Shown here: one piece after another, positions 58,817-64,000 of the stretch
How positions within the stretch are numbered: position 1 is the first letter of the stretch
Layout of the letters: every line of letters begins with the position of its first letter
Assembly: GCF_003945345.1 (NCBI RefSeq)
Contig: NZ_AP019308.1
Coordinates: 3,472,001 to 3,536,000 of the forward strand
Source: Paenibacillus baekrokdamisoli
GTDB taxonomy: Bacteria; Bacillota; Bacilli; Paenibacillales; Paenibacillaceae
DNA length: 64,000 nt
Reading direction: 5' to 3'
Translations under genes and position numbers: made by a program
Notes under the pieces: generated by a model
The model's input: the letters and a program-made list of their open reading frames with translations, nothing else
Told to the model about the DNA's origin: nothing
Database searches by the model: none

Positions 58817-60400
58817 ATGGCAGCAAAAGTCAAACTGCAAAAATTTGTAGATAAACTACCGATTCCCAAAACTATTTCCCCGGTCAAGCGAGACAAGAAG
58901 GGCTCCTATTATGAAGTGACCATGAGGGAATTTACCCAAAAACTACATCGTGATCTCCCGCCTACCCGCTTATGGGGCTACGATGGAATGTACCCGGGCC
59001 CGACTTTCGACGTAATGAAGGGTGAAACGACTTTTGTCAAATGGATGAATGATCTGCCCACGAAGCACTTTCTCCCCATCGATACGACCATTCATGGTGC
59101 AGAAGGAACTCTACCAGAGGTTAGGACTGTGGTTCATGTACACGGAGGAAAACAGCCAGCCCATAGTGATGGGTACCCTGAAGCTTGGTTTACAAGAAAT
59201 TTTGAACAAACAGGACCTTTGTTTGAAAGAGAAATATATGAGTACCCGAACCTTGAAGCCACTGCTTTATGGTATCATGATCACACAATGGGAATTACGA
59301 GATTGAACATGTATGCGGGACTAGCAGGATTTTTTATCATCCGCGACAAGTATGAACAATCCCTGAATCTGCCGACGGGAATATATGAAATCCCTCTATT
59401 AATTCAGGATCGATCGTTTAACCCGGACGGATCGCTCTATTACCCTAGTTCCCCGGATGAAAAGAACCCTCGTCTTCCTTATCCCTCGATTGTCACACCT
59501 TTTGACGCAGACATGATTTTGGTAAACGGGAAAGTATGGCCCTATGTCGAAGTGGAACCGAGAAAATACCGGTTTCGCATTTTAAACGCCTCCAATAGTC
59601 GAGCCATTACATTCAAATTGGACTCCGGACAGCCATTTTATCAAATTGGAACCGATCGCGGACTAATGGAGAAACCAGTGAAAATGAATGAGATCCTCCT
59701 TCTAACTACCGAGCGCGCGGATGTAATCGTTGATTTTTCCGGCTCCTTCGGTAAGTCGATTGTCCTTAAAAATGTCTTCAAGGGTGCTTCCCCCGAAACA
59801 ACAAATGTGATGCAGTTTAGAGTTACAGTTCCCTTAAAGGGTAAAGATACCAGTTCCATTCCGGATTATTTGGGGAAGATCAATTTTCTTTCAAGAAATA
59901 TGGCTAGCAGGACAAGAGATCTCACACTCGTCAAGGTGGCGGATGAATATGGAAGATCGTTAAATTTACTGGATGGTAAAATGTGGATTGACCGTATTTC
60001 CGAGAAAATAGAGGTAGGAACTGTTGAGATATGGCGGTTAATCAATACGTCAACGGATGATCACCCCATTCATTTACATATCGTTGACATGCAAATTCTT
60101 GAGCGCCAGCCTTTTGACGTTGCTCATTTCCAAACCACAGGAAAACTTAAATTTACAGGACATGCGGCTCCTCCTGATCCTAACGAAAGGGGATTTAAAG
60201 ATACGATTCGTGCTCCCGCCGGTTACGTTACCTCTTTTATTGCAAGTTTCGGTCCTCTCACCGGACGTTTTGTATGGCATTGTCACATGCTCGAGCATGA
60301 AGATCACGAGATGATGCGACCGTTTGAAATCCTGCAGAAAAAGAATAGTCTAAAAAATAGACTAATCCGAATGATTTCCCCTTCACGGTTTGATAGGTAG
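58817..60400 (+). CDS. cotA: CotA-type multicopper oxidase (spore-coat laccase)
   Basis: 527 residues, no signal peptide, similar in length to Bacillus CotA (513). All copper ligands are seen: HVHGG (His107, His109), WYHDHTMG (His154, His156), HPIHLHIVD (His416, 419, 421) and WHCHMLEHEDHEM (His488, Cys489, His490, His494, axial Met499). The spacing matches CotA closely. It oxidises phenols and bilirubin-like compounds using O2 and helps to form brown spore pigment. ATG follows AAGGAGGTG. It has no downstream partner. Confidence 0.93.
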   Translation: MAAKVKLQKFVDKLPIPKTISPVKRDKKGSYYEVTMREFTQKLHRDLPPTRLWGYDGMYPGPTFDVMKGETTFVKWMNDLPTKHFLPIDTTIHGAEGTLPEVRTVVHVHGGKQPAHSDGYPEAWFTRNFEQTGPLFEREIYEYPNLEATALWYHDHTMGITRLNMYAGLAGFFIIRDKYEQSLNLPTGIYEIPLLIQDRSFNPDGSLYYPSSPDEKNPRLPYPSIVTPFDADMILVNGKVWPYVEVEPRKYRFRILNASNSRAITFKLDSGQPFYQIGTDRGLMEKPVKMNEILLLTTERADVIVDFSGSFGKSIVLKNVFKGASPETTNVMQFRVTVPLKGKDTSSIPDYLGKINFLSRNMASRTRDLTLVKVADEYGRSLNLLDGKMWIDRISEKIEVGTVEIWRLINTSTDDHPIHLHIVDMQILERQPFDVAHFQTTGKLKFTGHAAPPDPNERGFKDTIRAPAGYVTSFIASFGPLTGRFVWHCHMLEHEDHEMMRPFEILQKKNSLKNRLIRMISPSRFDR

Positions 60401-60658
60401 TGATGGGAATTTGTTAAGCTAGCAGGCGGGCAGGCCGTCAAGATGACTATAACTGGCCGCCCCTCCCTACTATTTTCCATAGATGTCTTAGCTCCCTTAT
60501 CAGCTTGTTTTCGCAGTCTCGCTTGTGCCTAAATCTTTTCGAGATACTCTGGTAACGTCTTCATTCATCTTGGGTCGTTAAGTAGCGAATATCTTCCGGG
60601 TATTCCGAGTTATTGCGGTTCGCGTTGCAGATGTAAATAACTGTGACTTGCTGTCAGG

Positions 60659-61489
60659 CTACTGCCGACTCACCTTCATCGACTGCCGCTTCCTGTAGGC
60701 TCCGGGAGAAATTCCGTATGTCGCGCGGAAAACGCGGTGAAAATACGTATAGCTGCCAAGACCCGTTTCCATGGCGATCTGCTCCAGCGACAGCAGGCTA
60801 TGATCGAGCAGCTCCAGTGCGTGCGACAGCCTTAATTGCTGAGCGTACTGCATCGCGGACACGCCGAAACGGTCCTTGAACAAATGCACCGCGCGCGACA
60901 CGCTTAGACCGGCATGACTGGCGATATCCTGAAGTCGCAGTACGGACGAGGCGTTCTCTTCGATGAAATTCCGCATCTTCAGCGCGTGGAAAGCTGACAC
61001 CGACTGCGCAGGAGGAGCCTCCTCAATCGCGCGGTCAAGGAGCAGCAATAACGTGCGCACCAACAGCGTGATCAGCTCGGGATAACCTCCGTCCAGCCGC
61101 CTTTTTTCCTGAATCAACTGCTGCCATTGCCCCTTTATCCGCTCATCCTCCGCTAGCTTCGTTCGCGTCGGCCTGCGTTTCTGCGCCCACCATTCGTCCA
61201 TTCTCGGTCCTGTACTCATAATGAAATAATCCCCGTTAGGCTTCATTGGCTCACCCGGCTCTCCGATATTCAGCGCATACGCGTCCCCGGGCTTGAACAA
61301 CAGCAGATCTCCCGGCAAAATGTCCACGATCTCGCCTTCGATCAGAGCTTGGCTGAATCCTTCCAATTGCAATCGGATAATATAGGTGTCCAAGCCATTC
61401 CGATAATCATGTTTAAATGGTTCTAAATGCTTCGAATATCCGCACAAATGTACGTTAATTTCACTCAAGCTCACATCCAGCGCCTCCAT
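60659..61489 (-). CDS. AraC-family regulator with N-terminal cupin
   Basis: 276 residues. The N-terminal sugar-sensing cupin is LDTYIIRLQLEGFSQALIEGEIVDILPGDLLLFKPGDAYALNIG. The C-terminal double HTH is IEENASSVLRLQDIASHAGLSVSRAVHLFKDRFGVSAMQYAQQLRLSHALELLDHSLLSLEQIAMETGLGSYTYFHRVFRATYGISPGAYRK. It is divergent from the GH3 gene (and the GH30 remnant), so it probably controls glucoside use. This segment is visibly more GC-rich than most of the window. Confidence 0.92.
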   Translation of the reverse strand: MEALDVSLSEINVHLCGYSKHLEPFKHDYRNGLDTYIIRLQLEGFSQALIEGEIVDILPGDLLLFKPGDAYALNIGEPGEPMKPNGDYFIMSTGPRMDEWWAQKRRPTRTKLAEDERIKGQWQQLIQEKRRLDGGYPELITLLVRTLLLLLDRAIEEAPPAQSVSAFHALKMRNFIEENASSVLRLQDIASHAGLSVSRAVHLFKDRFGVSAMQYAQQLRLSHALELLDHSLLSLEQIAMETGLGSYTYFHRVFRATYGISPGAYRKRQSMKVSRQ

Positions 61490-61812
61490 ATATACCTTTT
61501 ACTACGACCAGATCGTATAGGTATTCAATCACTTTGTTTCTACATAAACCTCCGCTAAACCTTTTATAATAATGACATAAATGATATTGTTGGCTAAAGA
61601 TCATGAGCCAACGCACCATCAGATTGATCCAAACCGAGCAGTATAGTGGAGATAAACTAACGGAAAAAGCGCCTCTTACTTTGAATCCCGACATGAATGG
61701 CGTCTAGTATCCGCTTCTGAACATTTACGACGACTTGGAATATCAGCGAGTCATCAGCGCACAGCATTCAAACCCTATTATTCCCTTGCCCTTGAAAGGA
61801 GCCGAATTTTCA
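61490..61812. other. AraC/GH3 divergent region with GH30 remnant
   Basis: 323 bp. It contains a TATAAT-like hexamer at 61565-61570, the GH30-like remnant (61603-61764), and the GH3 ribosome site (AAAGGAG near 61795). Nothing else is recognisable. Confidence 0.5.
61603..61764 (+). pseudogene. N-terminal remnant of a GH30-like glucosidase
   Basis: The frame reads MSQRTIRLIQTEQYSGDKLTEKAPLTLNPDMNGV, a TAG stop at 61705-61707, then YPLLNIYDDLEYQRVI. The VRLIQT...GDKLTEK start and INIYDDLEYQ-type strand before the barrel fit the N-terminal beta-domain of GH30 glucosylceramidase-like enzymes. The expected GFGGAFTEA that should follow is missing; the same frame runs straight on into the GH3 leader. 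It looks like a deletion joining a dead GH30 start to the GH3 promoter region. Confidence 0.45.
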
Positions 61813-63999
61813 ATGACATTTAAATGGATGACACCCGATATTCGCAGGAGAGCCCAAGATTTGGTCAGCCGGATGACGTTGGAGGAAAAGGCGGGTCAGA
61901 TGACCCAATACGACTGGGGCTTTAATCCGATCAATCCGGATACCGGCCTCTCCCAGCACAATATTATCACCGAGCAAATCTCGCAAGGACTCATCGGCTC
62001 CATGTTCAACCTATCTGGAGCCGCGGAAGTCAACGAGCTTCAACGCCTCGCTCGCGAGAAGACACCACACGGAATCCCCTTGCTGATCGGACGCGACGTC
62101 ATACACGGTTATAGAACGGTGTTCCCGATCCCGCTCGCTCAAGCCTCCGCATGGAATCCCGAGCTGGCAGGGCAGACGGCCGCTGCCGCATCCCGCGAAG
62201 CGCTTGCCGACGGCGTTGCTTGGGTATTCGCGCCAATGATCGACGTGACTCGTGATCCTCGCTGGGGCCGAATCGCGGAGAGCATAGGTGAAGATCCTTA
62301 TCTTGCCTCCGCTTACGCCAAAGCGTGGGTCGAAGGCGCTCAGATGGACGAAGGCCCCGGCTTTGCCTCGGCAAGCTGTCCGAAGCATTTCGCCGCATAC
62401 GGCCTCGCGGAAGCCGGCCGGGATTATAATACGGTAGACCTCTCCGACCGCATGCTTCGCGAGGTCATCCTTCCGCCGTTCCGCGAAGCCATAGAATCCG
62501 GTGCGCTTAGCATCATGGCCTCTTTTAACGAAATTAACGGTATTCCTGCTTGCGCCAACCGCTATCTGCTGACGACCATTTTACGGGAGGAATGGGGCTT
62601 CGAAGGCATCGTATGCGGCGACTACGGTGCGATTCAGGAACTGATCGTTCATGGCATTGCCGCGGACGAGGAAGAAGCGTGTATCCTGAGTATCAAAGCC
62701 GGCCTCGACATGGATATGCACTCCGGCATCTACGCTAGATATCTTCCGAAACTGGTGCGCGAAGGTAAAGTACTTGAACGGCTCGTGGATGAAGCGGTCA
62801 TGCGCATCTTGGCCGTCAAGCTGAAGCTCGGGTTGTTCGAGCAGCCATTCGTGAATCCTAGCGAGTATGCGACGGACGCTTCCCTTCCGGAAGCTCATCT
62901 TGCGCTCGCCCGTCAGTCCGCTCGGGAATCGATCGTGCTGCTTCGCAACGAGAAGGAAACATTGCCTTTGCGTAAAGAAACGGCTTCTATCGCGGTCATC
63001 GGACCGCTGGCCGACAGCAAGAAAGATCCGCTCGGATGCTGGGCGCTCGACGGCAGACCGAATGATGTCGTATCGTTGCTGGAAGGTATCCGTCAAACGG
63101 TAACTCCCGGCACGACGCTCCCCTATGTCCAAGGCTGCCAGGTCGATACTGACTCGGAAGACGGCATCGCGGAAGCGTTGGAAGCGGCTGCCGGAGCGGA
63201 CGTTGTCGTCCTGGCGCTCGGCGAAGCATTCGATATGAGCGGAGAATCCCGTTGCCGGACGGATCTCGACTTGCCGGGCGGCCAGAGAAAACTGGTGGAA
63301 TCCGTCGCCAAGCTAGGCAAACCGATTGTCGCCGTGCTGATTAGCGGCAGGCCTCTCGCCATACCGTGGCTGCAGGATTATGCGGACGCGATCGTTCAAG
63401 CGTGGCACTTAGGCGTGCAAAGCGGCCATGCCATCGCCGACGTCCTGTTCGGAGATTACAATCCAAGCGGACGGTTGACCGCGACATTCCCGCGTAACGT
63501 AGGCCAAATTCCGATATACTATTACCGTAAAAATACCGGTCGTCCCCCCGGAGGCGTCCATACGTCCTACTATATCGATTCTACGACGGAGCCCTTATAT
63601 TCGTTCGGCTATGGCCTAAGCTATACGACTTTTCGTTATGGAAGAGTCCAACTATCGCAGGAACGGATCAGCCCGGACGATGCCTTCGGCATTACCATCG
63701 AAGTAACCAACGAGGGAAGCCGTTCCGGCGAGGAAGTCGTCCAATGCTACCTCCGCGATGAAGCCGCCAGCGTTACGCAGCCGCTCAAGAAGCTGATCGC
63801 TTTCCGTAAAATCAAGCTGTGCGCGGGTGAAACGGCAATCGTGACGTTCGCGATTCCCAACTCGGCACTGGCGATCATCGACGCGGATATGAATCTCACG
63901 GTCGAACCCGGTAACTTTACCCTGTGGGTAGGCCCGAATTCCTCGGAGGGCGAAACGGTTCGCCTGACCGTCGAACGGTCGGCTGCCGCCGTCGACTAG
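61813..63999 (+). CDS. GH3 beta-glucosidase/beta-xylosidase with fibronectin-III-like C-terminus
   Basis: 728 residues, cytoplasmic. The GH3 barrel has VSRMTLEEKAGQMTQYDWG, IPLLIGRDVIHGYRTVFPIPLAQASAWNPEL, VFAPMIDVTRDPRWGRIAESIGEDPYL, SCPKHFAAYGLAEAGRDYNTVDLSDRMLREV and the nucleophile Asp in GIVCGDYGAIQE. The C-terminal alpha/beta sandwich has SIAVIGPLADSKKD and LGEAFDMSGESRCRTDLDLPGGQ; the Fn3-like end is EVTNEGSRSGEEVVQCYLRDEAASVTQPLKKL. I start at ATG 61813 (AAAGGAG upstream); an in-frame ATG-less extension to 61735 has no ribosome site. It is divergent from the AraC gene. It likely hydrolyses oligoglucosides brought in from outside. Confidence 0.93.
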   Translation: MTFKWMTPDIRRRAQDLVSRMTLEEKAGQMTQYDWGFNPINPDTGLSQHNIITEQISQGLIGSMFNLSGAAEVNELQRLAREKTPHGIPLLIGRDVIHGYRTVFPIPLAQASAWNPELAGQTAAAASREALADGVAWVFAPMIDVTRDPRWGRIAESIGEDPYLASAYAKAWVEGAQMDEGPGFASASCPKHFAAYGLAEAGRDYNTVDLSDRMLREVILPPFREAIESGALSIMASFNEINGIPACANRYLLTTILREEWGFEGIVCGDYGAIQELIVHGIAADEEEACILSIKAGLDMDMHSGIYARYLPKLVREGKVLERLVDEAVMRILAVKLKLGLFEQPFVNPSEYATDASLPEAHLALARQSARESIVLLRNEKETLPLRKETASIAVIGPLADSKKDPLGCWALDGRPNDVVSLLEGIRQTVTPGTTLPYVQGCQVDTDSEDGIAEALEAAAGADVVVLALGEAFDMSGESRCRTDLDLPGGQRKLVESVAKLGKPIVAVLISGRPLAIPWLQDYADAIVQAWHLGVQSGHAIADVLFGDYNPSGRLTATFPRNVGQIPIYYYRKNTGRPPGGVHTSYYIDSTTEPLYSFGYGLSYTTFRYGRVQLSQERISPDDAFGITIEVTNEGSRSGEEVVQCYLRDEAASVTQPLKKLIAFRKIKLCAGETAIVTFAIPNSALAIIDADMNLTVEPGNFTLWVGPNSSEGETVRLTVERSAAAVD

Positions 64000-64000
64000 C

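Overview
The window looks like chromosome of a spore-forming, low-to-mid GC Firmicute of the Paenibacillus type. The evidence is strong AGGAGG-type ribosome sites, frequent TTG/GTG starts, a CotA-type laccase, a KapB homologue, copper-amine-oxidase-like stalk domains, a YhgE/Pip protein and a CvfC/YpgR homologue. I see no rRNA, tRNA, CRISPR array or intact insertion sequence.

Region 1 (1-19265, all minus strand, read from 19265 down to 1) is one long exopolysaccharide cluster. Its order is: Wzz/YveK-like chain-length protein, initiating sugar-phosphate transferase, Wzx flippase, Wzy polymerase, GT2, UDP-xylose synthase, UDP-glucose dehydrogenase, Tat-exported dimethylformamidase-like protein, asparagine-synthase-like protein, GT4, hexapeptide acyltransferase, CDP-paratose-epimerase-like protein, WecG/TagA transferase, GH39-like glycosidase, and a PL8 polysaccharide lyase cut by the window edge. 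Ugd and the decarboxylase supply UDP-GlcA and UDP-xylose. The two degradative enzymes at the end belong to families that act on uronate and xyloside linkages, which suggests that the cluster makes and trims its own polymer.

Region 2 (19266-21780) holds a small XRE regulator, a secreted Calx-beta protein and a divergent GT4. A 15-bp dyad, GATACA-N3-TGTATC, occurs upstream of the exopolysaccharide cluster, upstream of the regulator, between the Calx-beta and GT4 genes (weaker), and again 13 kb away at 32827, in front of a second small polysaccharide locus (unknown small protein, Wzy-like protein, opposing beta-helix protein). This looks like a compact regulon.

Region 3 (21783-46686) is mostly housekeeping: gltB, a GDSL esterase with a stalk domain, YhgE with its TetR repressor, pyrE, kapB, an MGDG/UgtP-type glycosyltransferase, an ACT-malic enzyme, an NlpC/P60 remnant, a KTSC-like protein, an SGNH hydrolase, a zinc-ribbon protein, an ABC-F ATPase, an MBL-fold hydrolase and a CvfC-like HEAT protein. 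AT-rich, remnant-bearing spacers and dispersed hairpin repeats lie between them.

Region 4 (46869-55891) has small secreted proteins, a membrane-anchored GH101-like glycosidase, a two-component system, a metallophosphoesterase with a CuA-type cupredoxin lipoprotein, and a transglutaminase-like protein. A direct repeat, TGTAAC-N5-TGTCAC, sits exactly 10 bp before a -10-like hexamer both in front of the glycosidase and between the response regulator and the phosphoesterase, so it is a likely target of that regulator.

Region 5 (55892-64000) holds gene remnants, a membrane protein/HTH pair, two small membrane proteins with a TetR regulator and paired operators, a CotA laccase, and a visibly more GC-rich AraC/GH3 end segment. 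Just upstream of the GH3 gene lies what appears to be the broken N-terminus of a GH30 gene.
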